DNA of 64,000 nucleotides from Engraulis encrasicolus (Eukaryota > Chordata > Actinopteri > Clupeiformes > Engraulidae), in assembly GCF_034702125.1 (NCBI RefSeq), contig NC_085866.1, positions 13,833,064 through 13,897,063 of the forward strand, written 5' to 3'. The stretch's first letter is position 1; each line of letters begins with the position of its first letter. A program made the position numbers and the translations under genes. This document shows, piece after piece, positions 31,986 through 44,625 of this stretch. Under the pieces are notes generated by a model. The model did no database searches and was not told where the DNA came from. It saw only the letters and a list, made by a program, of their open reading frames with translations.

Positions 31986-32412
31986 GAACTGAACTGCCAA
32001 TCACAACGCTGTCACTCACTGGAGTGATATGCCTTTGACATTAAATATTACTGGTATGTGAACACATGCCCAGCCAATAACCATGTCTCCTCAAGACAGG
32101 CATAAAGTTAAACATTGACTTTCGGCCTACCAATAATACATCCAGACACAATCATTCGAAATGATGTGGTCAATGTATGTTCATTGAAACAATACATCAA
32201 TATTGCCCTGATCGGCATGTTCTATTTGCAAAAAGGTATCCCATACATAAACAGTAAAGCCTCTCTGCATCCATCAAGTGGGCCAAGTTGCTGATTATTT
32301 CCACTGTACATTGGCGCCGCCTATGGCTGAATAAGTGTTAGGACAACTCAAATACAGTAGGCCTACTGTTAAATCCATTTCACTGAAGAGGATTTTAGGA
32401 GTTTAGATTTCC

Positions 32413-32418
32413 TTTATT
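32413..32418 (-). promoter_or_regulatory. galnt6: Candidate galnt6 polyadenylation signal
   Basis: Minus-strand AATAAA 103 nt beyond the galnt6 stop codon. A short 3' UTR would fit the compact spacing to the g6pd promoter. Confidence 0.5.
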
Positions 32419-32520
32419 AATTGCCATAATGTGGAACCATATACTGTGATAGTTGTTGTACACAATCCAAGTCATTGTTAGATTTCTTTGGGTTCATCTG
32501 ATGTCAGCAAACACATAAGG

Positions 32521-32997
32521 TTAGGTAAATGCCCAGTGCTGGTTGGGGTTGATAGGGTCACATTTCTTCATGATCACTTTATGTCCTTCCAAGGTCAAAC
32601 ACTTCTTCAGAATAGCACTCTCCAGGAGGTACATCTAAAAGAATATACCAGGACACAGATATATTGGTAAACCAGTCAGATAATTCATATTGTATGTTAC
32701 CATATTCCAAATGTCTTTAAACATTCATTCATATTCATTCATATTCATTTTAGAAAATTAATCGCACAGTAAGGAATATATGGTGGGGATTTGTAGTTTT
32801 TATGGCACCGTATCTGCAACTTGTGCGCTTTAACTTCTCAATTTCAGGACCATTTTCATACCATCCACACAAAGGGTTTAAATGTTGCCAGTCCCTATAT
32901 GTAAAAATATACATATATATACTATACACTGTAAATTAATTAATATGGCAATGAATGAATGAATGAATGAATGAATGAATTCATGATTAATTAATTA

Positions 32998-33046
<49 letters not shown>

Positions 33047-36000
33047 CCTTTGGGAACAATAGAGTGAGGGTCCACTCTTGCTGTGGAGCCACCTCTGTCC
33101 CCTTGCCCCTGAATTGACATGGGTCCACCCTGACCGGAGATGGGGTCCGGGTCGCGTGGAGACACAGCTGCCGTCCTACACTGTGCCGCAGTTCTTGCTG
33201 TGCAGTGAACTCAAAATACTAGAAGAATATGGAGGAACACGTACAAAGACATTCCATTCAGTGACAACAGGTTATATTGCTCTGCCCTACAAAGTTTAGA
33301 CTAAAAAAGGTCTTCATTACACCTCCTTTATGTTGTGGCAAAGCCATATGGTCCAAATGTGTGTCCTGTTATAGATATTTTGCTATGTCAAAGGCTTTGA
33401 AGGCATTTTCTCAGTTTCAGCTTGGCCTTTGTAGGACAGTAGCATATTACAGTTTGACATTTTGAAAAAGTAGCAAGCTTTCCCCCCTTGCACAATCAAA
33501 TAAAGTGGTCAAGAGGACACACCCTGCCAAACACATACTTGAGGTGCTTTTGTTTTGTACTGGTTTGACCCTAAACCTGAATGACACTGCTTTAACTGCA
33601 TACCACAAAGTTCTTTATTTTATGATGAATCACAGTTTATATGGGCAGGATTGCAATATAAAACTCAAAATTCATAGATAGAAAAAACAGTCAGCAAAGA
33701 CAACTGCTCTCAAAACGGCAACAACTTTCAGACTAATATTACCATTGAAGTATTTGCGTGAGGTTTCAACTGAATCTAGAACTAACCATGCACACATGCA
33801 TTGGAATGGAATGGATTTTTTTTTTATCAAATCAGACAGACAAGTCTTACAGTTCACTGGCTACTCAGGGTGACACGGCAAAACTCACCTCGTCCCCTCC
33901 CACTTTCATTCAGTGCTAACCTCGGGTCCGAGACTGGCGTTGCCTCACACTCCTGCGATACTACTTATCTCATATGAGTGTAAAGTAAACCAGCTGACTG
34001 CACCATTACAAACAAAAACTACTCCTGTACTCGGCTGTATATTCAATTGTCAACCTACATCGCCTCGCCGCGCCGCCACCCTCTTTGTGGAAAAACAGGC
34101 CACACCAGATCTCCGTGGAAATAAAAAGCCATAAACCCAAGGCTTTGGCAAATTTTGGAGGAATTAATTACATTGCTGGCCACGTTTTCATACTGCTCAT
34201 CATAAAGCATATTACAAGCCAGGGTTCGATTTGTAGGGGGGGGGGGGATTGTCCCCTCTTCTGGTTTTGATATTGTCACATGAAATCTGAAACATATCCC
34301 CACTTCTGGTTTTCTGACAAATGGCACCCTGTACGAGGCTATTGTGATGTGTTGTCAAAGGGTGTGTTCAACCCCTGCATGCTTTTGCTGTATTTTACTA
34401 TGGCTTATTTATCGATTGGCTGAGACGACGTGCACCATGTTGCCGCTTGTTCACGCGTCTTGTGCACAACCATTGGTCACATCGTGTCAAATTGGGATCC
34501 CAAAGAGTAGCCTACCTCAGTGGTTCTTAACCTGGGGTGCGGGCACCCCCTGGGGGTGCGCCAGAGATTTCAGGGGGTGCGCAGAATTTTGTTTGTGTTG
34601 AAGTTGTGACCAAAATTCTGATTCCAAACATTATAATTAGGCCAAATAAAGACCAAAATTAAAACATGTTTTGGACCTAATGTAAAGTCATTAAAGAATT
34701 GATTAATGTCCCAAGTAAGAATCATTGTAATTATTCACTTAAATCATTTTTTTAGTGTGTATACACGTGTAGACGTTTGGGTTGGGGGTGCACGGCTTGT
34801 CTTGGGCACAGGTTAGGGGGTGCTTCAAGAAAAAAGGTTAAAACCTGGTTGCCACCCATGTTGTGACACGGGTACATGATAACAGCCCTCCCTCCTGAGT
34901 TCTCCTGGCCCACGTCCAGACACATCTCCGACCCCGGGTTCTTAATCTGTGAAGCCATCATCACAAAGGGTCACATCAGGGAGCAAATTAAGTTTTACAT
35001 TGCTGTGCTAAAACACAATGCAACACATCTACCTTTCATCATATTATTCATGACTTAACCCATTTTAGCCTGATGACGTGTATACTATACATTGTTTGAC
35101 CTTTGGCGCCTGGAGCGACATACGTTGTATTCAGGCTTTAAGGGGTTTTTTTTTCATTAAAAACTTCGTTAGAGCTGAATGATCACATTCCAATGCAAAT
35201 GAGGGTCCTAGCCTTCAAGTTATGTCATGTTTTTATGTGCTCCAGAGGCTAAGATATTTAGGTTTTAATAGGCAGAGGGCACCTTTTCTCAAAATTAGCT
35301 CATATATTCAGCAGCCGTTTTTTTGTTTTTTGCAGGTGCCTTCGGCTAAAATGGGTTAATACAGGGAGTAATGAAATCCCATACCGCTCCATAGAGAGCT
35401 GGGTTCATGTCGGGGATGAAGGCCTCCGGGTAGACATGGTTCAGGTACCAGGTGAAGTTCTTACAGTTCCGGCTCTCCTTGAGCTTGAGTCGTTCTGAAA
35501 TGTCGCCGTAAGACTTCTGACTCACCCACAGACAGCAGGCCCATGAAAAGAGACAGACAGAAAAATAGAATGACAGTAAGTAAGGGATGGAAATTAGCAA
35601 AACCCCATGACACACTGGTAAGTTGAAGGATTTGCTTTTAACAAAGAACATGTTGCTTCATGGGGAAAGCACTGTACTGTTGAGAAAGGCAAAAGTTGTA
35701 ACTCTCTGTGCAAAATATGTTTTTCAATCAATGAACATCAGATTCATTGTTTTATCAAGTATTTGATGTTGCTTTTGTTGGATTTGGGAACAAGAAGTTG
35801 TTGTCTTCGACTTGGGCATAGCACTTAAACACATGTAGAGGATTTCATGCACCTGATGCAGAAGTCAGTTTTCACTTTCAAAAGCCATGTGTATTTTGCC
35901 CTTGACAGCATAGCACTGGCACACAATCATGACCGTAACTACCACTGAGGACACAGAGGTCATGTCCTCAGTATTTTCAGAAATATCAAATTTATCTATG

Positions 36001-39000
36001 ATGAAAGATCGATCTATGATCAACATTGATACATTCAGTCTCTATACGCCCCTCCCATTTATCCTCAAGACTAATGAAAACCAACTTTCTAAAAGCATTC
36101 TAAATGTACAGTATGTGGTAAACCACGTAGTATTTGACCCCTGTATTTGAAAATGTCTCGTTACGGCCCTGCACACAATGTTTTGACCAAAGACAGGCTT
36201 ACTTGACGAGCCATTTCTGCAGCCTTCTTGTTGATGCGGTAGAATATCTTCTTGTGCTCGCCCATCCAGACCTCGGCCAGACGCACCTGGTTGCGCGTGA
36301 TCACACCGGTGCCCTCGGGAAAGGAGTGTGGGCTAGTGGTGCGGAATATGTGGCCCACCACCGAGCAGGGAATAATCTCCAGCCTGCCCCCACACATCCA
36401 TACCTGCGACCCACCAGAGCATAACCACCAGATTGCAACAGTGAATTGCTGACATTTTCCATTCAAGTCTTTTGGTGCAGAATTTTAGTATTATTACGAT
36501 TTGATGTGATTTTAAAATACATTGCCCTCATTTGCACCAGTATTGATACTGTAAAGTATGAATTTAATAATGAAAGGTATTGTTAGATATTCTGAAGCTG
36601 AAGCTGTGAAACAACATTCTTTACGCGATTATGATTGAAAAAATGTTTTATTCAAGGACAGTAAAGTGAACATACCCTGAAGGACATCTCAATGTTCTCT
36701 CCTCCCCAGATCTTCATTTTGTCGTCATAACTTCCAATATGCTCAAAGAAAGCTTTTGATATCGAGAAGAGGCCCCCAGCGAACACTGGAGTCCTGTAAG
36801 GGCAGATTTAATACAAAATAATAAAACACGTTTTTTGGGGGGGTTTCAACTTTATTTAGACAGGACAGTCTCTGCGTTTACATGAGACACTTAAATCTGA
36901 TTTAACTCACTTTAAATCTTAATTCCACTCTAAAAATATCATGTAAACACTTACCGAACAGGATTTAAGTTTATTCCGATTTAAACTTAAGTCCGATTAA
37001 AGTGGGTGGTTTATTCCTCTTTTAAATCAGATTAAACACGTTCCTCTGTCATGTAACCTTTTATTCGGAATTACAATAAATCCAGTCGTTCCACGCATGC
37101 TCGTTGACCACATGATGGCGCCAAGAGACCGCCAGTGAGAAAAACATGGCGGCACTTCCTGTTGATTTTCACATGAAAGTTTTGCTTAATTTAAAGTCCA
37201 TAAGCGACTATAAATGTTGTGGCTTCCATATATTGATGTAAAAGTGCCCCACGAAGTAATGAAGCATAAGAAAGTTACTCCACATTACCATTTGACCACT
37301 CGTTTTTCTAAGCTAGGTGGGTAAGCTAAAGAACCAGGCCATAGGGGATGACCCTAGCTTTCAGTGTCCGACTGAAGGCATTCATTTTCGGGCAGAAGGT
37401 TAGCAGAAGGTTAGCACTTGCCCTGGTAGTCATGAAGGTTTAGCGACCACGCCCCCACGCCTTATTTGGCTCGCTCAGCATGTGCGTCCTCAGTCCAATC
37501 GCAATGCTTTATTTTACCCAGACGTTTAATCGCATTTAAGTGAAAGTGCCATGTATACACGTTGCAAAATAACTCTTAATCCGATCTACTTAAATCTGAT
37601 CTATTAAATCCGACTTAAAAACATCATGTACACGTAGCCAGTGAAGAGTGGGACAGGAAGCAAGTTGGAGAGAGACACAGAGGAGGATCGGGAAAGGACC
37701 TCGGGTGGGGAATTGAACACAGGTCCCCAGCGTAACAGTGCAGTGCCCTACCGCTTGAGCCTCGGCGGAGCCCAGATTTTATACCTATATTGCATGAAAC
37801 ATCACCGGCACTGCACTGATTAGGTCGACTGTATGCTGATGACTACACTGGCATGACTAACTGCAGCTTCACACATACGATTCCATAGAGCTGTCAAGAT
37901 GCATTGCATGTTGACTTTGCTAAATGAATGCTTGGAAGACAACACAAACAGCATGAATGTATTTGAAGTAGTACTGTAAGCCTAAACGTTTAAACAGGAA
38001 CACATATCGGTTGCCCTGTGACACTGTGTCAACCTGCTCTGCAGTTAAGTATAGTTCTCAGATTCTTGGCACGTTAATTGTTTAGTTCAGCTACTTACTG
38101 TAAACTTGTATGCAATTTGTCTTGCCATTCTGTTAGTGCATGTACTTTGTAGTTTATTTATGTATGCATTAGGCTACAGCACTGCACAGTACAAAAGTGA
38201 ACACTGCACACAACAAAATTGCATTTATGCCCCCAATGGCACCCGAAAGGGAGCAGTGCGGTGGGACGGTGCCATGCTCAGGGTGCCTCAGTCATGGAGG
38301 AGGATGGGGGAGAACACAGGTTAATTACTCCCGCAACCAGCCTGGTGGGTCGGGAGTCGAACCAGCAACCTTTGGGCTGGTCTGACTGACGCCCTAACCG
38401 CTTACCCATGACTGCCCATCATTTTCTCTTCCCTTCTATATGGTTCATTCACCTTACTGGGTAGGTCTCATCCTTTCGACTCTTTCTCTCCCGGCTGGGT
38501 ATTGGCTCCCAACCAAAGGTCAGGCTCCAGTCAAACTTGCCGCGGTTGTAAGCCTGTGCGGTGGGATTGGGCCTGCTGAGCTCCAGTGTGTCCTTGTCGA
38601 TGACGGCGATGTCGGGGCTAACCGCCGCGTGGGGCTCCTCCACGATACGTGCCAACAGGGGCTCCAGCCAGCCGTGGAAACACTCACCTCATGGGAAACA
38701 AAATACAGCCACAAATGTTTTTTCAAACATTACTGTAGGTCATATTGCACTGTTGAAGTGGTTGAAGTGGGTCACCAGGCCAGAGTACCAGCAGTACTTA
38801 TCAATTTTAGCATTTAAAGTATAGAGACTTTTTATGGTGCACTTCTGCAGCAAATTACTGTATTTCAACTGTTAAAGCACTAGCACTTTGCAGATGTTTT
38901 TATTAAGCCCCAAAATAGTGGCATACCCCTTTAAGTGACTTAAAGTTATATGGGTACAGGGTATTGGTTACAGTTCCTGGAACAGTATTGGGTTAGGTCC

Positions 39001-42000
39001 TTTGCTCCAGAGCACTTCAGCCATTGATGGGCTCTCACCTCATGCAAAAGCATAGCATCAGATGTTTCTCACAAAACCTCCCTGGTCATTAATCACTTTC
39101 TTACCATTACTGGCTAAGCCTGCTTTTATTACACCCTCGATAAAATCCTGACAGAGCAGAGGTATGCATGTTTCAAAGGTATACCATCAAGCATGATGGA
39201 AAGTAATTCAAATGGCATAGGGGGCATTCATCCTTTTCGGGGCATATTGACCATTATCTTGCCATTTTACGAATAGCACAACCAGTGCCAGTTCTTTTCC
39301 TGCCAAATTGGCTGAATATGTGTGTGGGAGGAGGTATATATTTACAGTGTGAGTCCAGGAATGTGAGGACCTCTCCGCGCGCCTCCCGTGCCCCCATCAG
39401 CCTGGCAGGTACCAGCCCTTTCCTCTCCTGCTGACGGAGGACACGCACCAACTTCAGAGCCTGAAAATGCTGCTCCAAAGGCTCCTTTAAAAACTCTACG
39501 CCAACCAAAAACAAAAAAACAAAACAAAAAACATGGGGAATACAGTACATAGAGAAGAACATTTGTTTATTATTTTCAGAAAACATGATCAACCTCCATC
39601 ATTTTTTCTCCATGGAGTGAATACGCATTATTAGGCGAGTACATTTAGGGTTTAACCCCAAAAAAATTGATACAAAAGGTTTTTTTATGGATTCTATTAC
39701 TATTGGACCTGCTAAATGACATACTAAAAATCTAATAAAATTTGGGACTTTGGGAAATTAGTTTTTTCAACATGATTGCCATAGGCTTATTATAAGGGTC
39801 AAGAGACACTCCAAGTGAATAGGCCAAAAAAAAAAAATAGCTTGCCGAAATCACCATGAAACTTAATCCGGTGATTACTCACATATTTGTGAGAAAAAAA
39901 TGTATTGCAAGTTTTCTGAAATGTTATGTTTTAATATGGTAATTGGACTATATCTAATTAAATATGCATTAAATTTCAAAATGCAAAACCTCAAAATCTG
40001 AAAAAGCCAAGCTCAAAATTACTCTTTTATTTTGTTTCTAGTAAGCCAGAAGATATCTTCAGAAGAGATTATGGACATCTCTTTTTGTTTTGTAGTAAAT
40101 CTAAAAATCTTTGTGCAGACACACCAGCTAGCATTTTTTTTCAAAACATGATTATTTAACATCTCTCTTAGATAAATAATTGAGTTGTATGTGTCTCAAG
40201 TTCTTCCAGACATTATTTGAGTCTGGTGGTATCATTCTTAGCATGTATCAAGGGCAAGGTCAGCTGTCCTCAAATCATAGCCTCTCCACAGAGGTGTCCT
40301 AAGGGCTGGTGCTGGGACTCCTATTTGCCATGTACACCACATCACTGGGCCATGTTATCTGTTCTCACAGCTTCTCATACTACTGTTACACCGATGAAGC
40401 ACAGTTACTTTGTGCCAGATGACTCCACGGTCACACACATTTCCGCTTGCCTCTCTGAACTATCCACAAGTATGAAGGAATGCAACCTACAGTTGAGCCT
40501 CGCCCAAATGCACTGCTAGTGATCCCAGCCAAAGATTTAGGTTGCCATGATATCGAGCTCAATATGGATTCTGCTACTGTTGACTCAAATAAGGCCACAA
40601 GAAATCTAGGTGTCATTGTTGATGACCATCTATCATTCTCTGACCACATAGCCTCAGTTTCCCAGTCATGTCCTCTTTTTCATGCCCTAATTGAATACAA
40701 GGCCCTGACCCTTGCCTATGAAGCTACAACAGGCCCTACTCTGGCTTACCCGAAAGCTATGCTAAAGCCCTATGTCCTTTAAGGACATTGTCTGTCTCCT
40801 GTACCAACCGTTTCACCTTGCCCTGTACTTACACATGTAGTGGCTCCTGTCTGTTCAGTTCAGCTGCTGAAAGACCCAAAATACCTAGTGACACCATGAT
40901 TCATCACTGATGATGTGCCCTGACAAACAGCACATGGATATTATCATAGCAGTAGTGTCTTTATCCACCCAAACAGCACTCCAAACAAACAGATCCTGTA
41001 AACATGTTAGTTCATGCCAATGTAATTATCATGTAGTAACCTTTATTTTAAAAACTTTGATCTTGAAAATGACACCTTTCCTGAAGTCAGATTTTCAGTA
41101 TGTTATTAAGGACAGTTAGAGGTAACAACATCATTTGAAAAACCTTTTGTATCAATTTTTTTGGGGCTAGGTCTTTTTTTTTGCATAGATGTACTCGCCT
41201 ATATTCAGATTGTTAGTCATTAAAGACCTCAGAAGACAAAGGATGTACAAAGGACCTTAATATGATGGTGTACTACTCCATTAACATGCAATAATAGGAA
41301 ATCCACAAGACAGCCCACAGAAAACACCACGACCCAGGTCCGCTGACAGCTTTGGCTGGGCCTAGGACAAAGTCATGGGAAAGGGCCGCCCCACCCAATA
41401 CATTCAATGTAATGAGGACCCAATTCTGGGCCCTTAATGTCTACCTGAGCCCGGGACAGCTGACCCCTTTGGCTTCCCTCACCCATCATCACACATCAGC
41501 AGCACCCACCCAACGTGCTGGCGTCATCCACCAGGATGATTTCTCGGAGCAGGGCAGCAGGTGTGGTGTGGAGCACGCTGTACACCGTGCGCAGGAGTGC
41601 AGACCAGGCCTCGTTATGGAACACGATGATGACACTGGTGGATGGCAAGCCAGGGCAACGGCGGAACAAGCGGTCTACACACCTGGCAACATAGAAGCAG
41701 AATGACAACCGAACCGTGTGGCTGGATTGTAAGCTTAAGAAACTACACGAACCCCTTTTATTTTACACTGTCCATAAACCTAGGCATTATATCATGTGTC
41801 AAAAAGGAAAAAGTGTAAGGGTTGTAAAAAAACCAACAACAATGGCTGATTGTAAGCTTTTAAATAGCAAATAGCAAGATTTGTATATAGCACATTATCA
41901 AACACAACCATCATTCAATGCCCTTGAGATGAAAGACAGAGAAGAGGGAAGAAACACATTTTAGAGTATAAAGCAAAGAGAGAGTAGATAACTAACCTTA

Positions 42001-42844
42001 ACTGAAGGCAGACGAAGATAAAGCCGTTTTGAATTTCTTTTCAAAACATGACACTGTTGGGGCAGTCCTAATTTGAACAGGAAGCTAGCTCCAGCATTTA
42101 GCAGTATAATGACTAAATGTCATTTCACCCTCTGACTTTCAAGTGTGTGCATTCTACTCCATCCAGTGTGAGACTTGTGGGAGATGCAGCCACTAACACA
42201 ATCAAGATGAGTGACTTACATAAATTCACAGCATTGGACGAAGACAGTTGTACAAGATAGGACTGTTTTGTATGATAATGTGTTATATAAATGATACTGA
42301 TTGTTTGATTCACGGACAAGATACGCAACAGAACTGACTGAGCTCACTCTGGTGGGCGTGTGTCGTTCCCCAGGCCGCGGTGCACAGAGATGCGGTCACT
42401 GGCAAACTGATTGAAGCAGTGCGTCTTCAGACCTCTCTCCCTCTCCCTCAGCTCCTCTGCACTCAGGTGCCCTGGCACGAAGGCTAGGCCGTAGGCTCCC
42501 GGGCTGGACGGCTGCTCTGGAGGCCTGGGCAGATGAGGCCTCAACTCATGCCTGGTGTAAAACCCTGAGGGGCAGAGAGGAGCAGCGGCCTCTGAGGAGG
42601 AGGACAGCTTGAGAGGCGGCACAATCTGGAAGGAGATGCTGTTGTTGGTGGCTTGGGCCCGGTCCCGGAGGAAGGCGTTGACCCACTCATGTGTCCTGGG
42701 GAGACCTAGGGGCCAGGGGACTGGGGCCAAGGTGTCCTCCTCTACCCGTTGGCGTGCCACCAGCAGCAGTGTGACCAAGAGGGCACAGGTCAACGCCAGG
42801 GCCTTCAGGCGCAAGGAGAAGCGGTAGTGGAGCATGCGCACCAT
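32521..42844 (-). CDS. galnt6: Polypeptide N-acetylgalactosaminyltransferase, GALNT6-like
   Basis: Golgi type II membrane enzyme that starts mucin-type O-glycosylation by moving GalNAc from UDP-GalNAc to Ser/Thr. Ten coding exons join in frame: 42844-42348, 41682-41510, 39495-39346, 38687-38453, 36793-36676, 36403-36203, 35516-35385, 34946-34845, 33218-33048 and 32634-32521; 630 residues (human GALNT6 622). A short cytosolic tail precedes one membrane segment (about 13-31) and a stem. The GT-A domain has the Mn-binding DSH (271-273), and [11 protein letters not shown] (381-391) marks the Gal/GalNAc-T motif. The ricin-type lectin domain (from about 503) carries CLDV, CLHA and CLTLEG repeats and ends NPNQHWAFT. 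Closest by memory to GALNT6 ([10 protein letters not shown] stem, [14 protein letters not shown]), with GALNT3 next. Introns hold a LINE fragment and several MITEs. Confidence 0.92.
32947..33045. repeat. (AATG)n-(ATTA)n-(AATC)n compound microsatellite
   Basis: About seven AATG units, an ATTA run, then about eleven AATC units. The AATC side ends at the splice donor of a galnt6 exon (33048). Confidence 0.92.
33296..33450 (+). repeat. Dispersed repeat, copy 2 (shared with 6119-6310)
   Basis: Same block order as 6119-6310 (TTACACCTCCTTTATGTT, GCTTTGAAGGCATTTT). In a galnt6 intron, about 80 bp upstream of the 33218 exon in transcript direction. Confidence 0.65.
33513..34182 (+). repeat. 660-bp repeat, copy 2
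   Basis: Direct copy of 28701-29359, located in a galnt6 intron. See copy 1. Confidence 0.9.
34518..34845 (+). mobile_element. hAT-like MITE abutting galnt6 splice donor
   Basis: The left end CAGTGGTTCTTAACCTGGGG is a typical hAT terminus. The right part, GGGGGTGCTTCAAGAAAAAA then GGTTAAAACC, is its degenerate inverse. Its edge coincides with the donor of the galnt6 exon 34946-34845. No clear 8-bp target duplication was seen. Confidence 0.65.
35059..35355. mobile_element. TTAA-flanked MITE (piggyBac-like)
   Basis: Flanking TTAA at 35055-35058 and 35356-35359; termini CCCATTTTAGCC and GGCTAAAATGGG are perfect inverted repeats. 297 bp, no coding capacity. It ends 25 nt from a galnt6 donor. 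A partial relative lies at 18195-18385. Confidence 0.82.
36835..37776 (+). repeat. SINE split by a later transposon
   Basis: The left fragment 36835-36874 (TTTATTTAGACAGGACAGT) and the right fragment 37639-37776 (GAAGAGTGGGACAGGAAGC, then GGACCTCGGG, then GGGAATTGAACACAGGTCCC) are consecutive in the related SINE at 3295-3480. Here they are separated by the TIR element 36875-37638. Confidence 0.7.
36875..37638 (-). mobile_element. TIR transposon nested in SINE
   Basis: The ends CTCTGCGTTTACATGA and (inverse) GGCTACGTGTACATGA are similar inverted repeats. The interior contains repeated TTAAATC/GATTTAA motifs near both ends. Flanked by CAGT/AGT on both sides, a possible 3-4 bp target duplication. 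764 bp, non-autonomous. A truncated relative lies at 21768-22265. Confidence 0.75.
38172..38417 (-). repeat. tRNA-derived SINE, complete copy
   Basis: Reading the minus strand, the head GGGCAGTCATGGGTAAGCGG with box B GGTTCGACTCC is followed by the body shared with 8330-8541 and 50776-51048. In a galnt6 intron, about 40 bp beyond an exon end. Confidence 0.78.
40255..40800 (+). pseudogene. Degenerate LINE reverse transcriptase fragment
   Basis: Frames on the plus strand give remnants of a non-LTR reverse transcriptase C-terminal half: [18 protein letters not shown] sequence, a degenerate YTDEAQL in place of YADDTQL, then [40 protein letters not shown], and a tail. It is interrupted by frame changes and stops. 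Similar in order to L2/Rex1-type fish LINEs. In a galnt6 intron. Confidence 0.75.
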
Positions 42845-42958
42845 GAGGTAATGCCTTCAGCTGCTAAACAGACAACAACAATAGCATGATAGTAAAGTAC
42901 TTGAACTTAATTTAACATTAGCTGTGAAGTGGCCTAATGTTGACCTTTGATGAAGGTC

Positions 42959-43906
42959 CAGTGTTTCCCACAGAAATTTTGGAAACTATGGGGGCAGCCG
43001 GGATTTTTTTTTGTCCGTGGGGGGGGGGGGGGGGGGGGGGTTTCACGCGGGCCTTTTTTTTTGGAGGGGGGGGGGTATTTGCGCAGTGTAAATGCAAAAT
43101 GTCACAACAATGAGTACAGTATGACATTGGCGCATGGAGAAACTATAGGCCTAGGCCTACATTTCAGCCATTTATATTTTGAGAAATAAGGCTACATAAT
43201 ACACATGCAGGGGTCTATGTAATGAAAAAAATAATAAAACAAAATAGGAGCAGAGATAAGAATTTTAAGATTACTGTGAAATTGTTAACGCATAAACAAA
43301 AAGTTCTAAGAGGGTAGACTATGCCTTTTCCCCACACACACATAGGCGTACACATTCTACATGAGGGGTGCTGGTCACAGGGCCAGTTTTTCAAAATTCC
43401 TCCCATTAAAAGGGCTGAACAACATATTACACATTTATGTATATTCACATTCATTACACATTAATTTCTATATGCAGCCCGATGTCTCCTCTGCCTTGTC
43501 AATTAAGGCCTGTCACCTAACTCATTACAACTGTAAAACAAAGCCTGGGGAGTGTTAGTAAACTCATCCCAACTGTCCCTTCTCTGAAGGTTTTTTTTTT
43601 ATTGCTCCCAAACCCAAGTTAACTACAACAACTTGACTAGGCTTTTGATCCCTCTGTCTTTCAAGCACTTGTAGTTTTCTCTATAGGATGTATTTACTCC
43701 AGGAGGAAAATGCGAAGGAAATTGTAATTCAAATCGTTTTTTTAAAAAACGGAAATCGTAAAAAAAAATAAAAAAAAAAAAATAAAAAAAAGTAAAAAAA
43801 AAATAAAAACATTTTTTTTTTTTTTTTTTACATTTTCGGAAACTATGGCGGCCAAATTTAAACTATGGCGGGCCGCCATAGTTTCCTCAAGGTGTGGGAA
43901 ACACTG
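42959..43906. mobile_element. hAT-like MITE upstream of galnt6 coding start
   Basis: The left end CAGTGTTTCCCACAGAAATT and the right end GTGTGGGAAACACTG are inverted copies, with a second inverted block (GGAAACTATGG / CCATAGTTTCC). Flanked by AGGTC on both sides. 948 bp with poly-G and poly-A/T interior. Probably within a 5' UTR intron of galnt6. Confidence 0.78.
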
Positions 43907-44079
43907 AGGTCTGAATGCTATTGGGCTAGTGGCGCTGGCTCTCTCACACTATTGTTTTGATTACAACACTCAGGCTTGTAAGAAACATTAATTGTGCGTT
44001 CAAACATTTTGTGTTTGAAGCTGATATTATACAAACCACGAAAATACAGAAAAGCCCATCCTTGTATAGGCTGCCTTAC

Positions 44080-44175
44080 CTGATTTCGTGTGAAGAATAA
44101 AACTAGGCTAGCGGCCGTGTGAAAGCTGAATGACTGGTGCATAGGCCTACAGGTGTGTGCGTCACGGGACAAACA
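44080..44175 (-). promoter_or_regulatory. galnt6: Candidate galnt6 non-coding first exon
   Basis: A strong minus-strand donor (AAATCAG, then GTAAGGCAG) ends at 44080, about 1.2 kb upstream of the galnt6 ATG, whose exon has an acceptor (GTTTAG) about 22 nt before the ATG. Spmip11 starts about 450 bp away on the other strand, so 44180-44620 may be a shared promoter. Confidence 0.4.
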
Positions 44176-44625
44176 GGTGTAATTCGTTGTCTAGCTAATT
44201 TGTTTATTAGCGCAATTCCTACATAATATAACATATGATATAACAGGATATATAAGGTTTATGAATGCTGTGTCACACCAACTGAAAATACTTTTGACTA
44301 CGAAAACTAACGATAAATCATAAATTGTATTATTATTATAATTATTATTATTATTGAAATTTATTTTTTAATAATAAGTTCACACTGGCATACGTACATT
44401 GTTGCATTATATTGCATTGTTACATTGTTTACATTCTAGATTGCAACAATGTATTCTAATATTCTATCCGATTCCGCGCCCTAAAACAAAGGAGCGTGTG
44501 TAGTAACCATAGTTACGACCTAAACAGAATGTGAGATTTCAGTACCTTGTCGGGGTGGAGAACACAGCCAGAGATACTGTTCTGACACAGCTCAGTCACC
44601 ACGTTATTTGGCTCAGTGGACAGTG

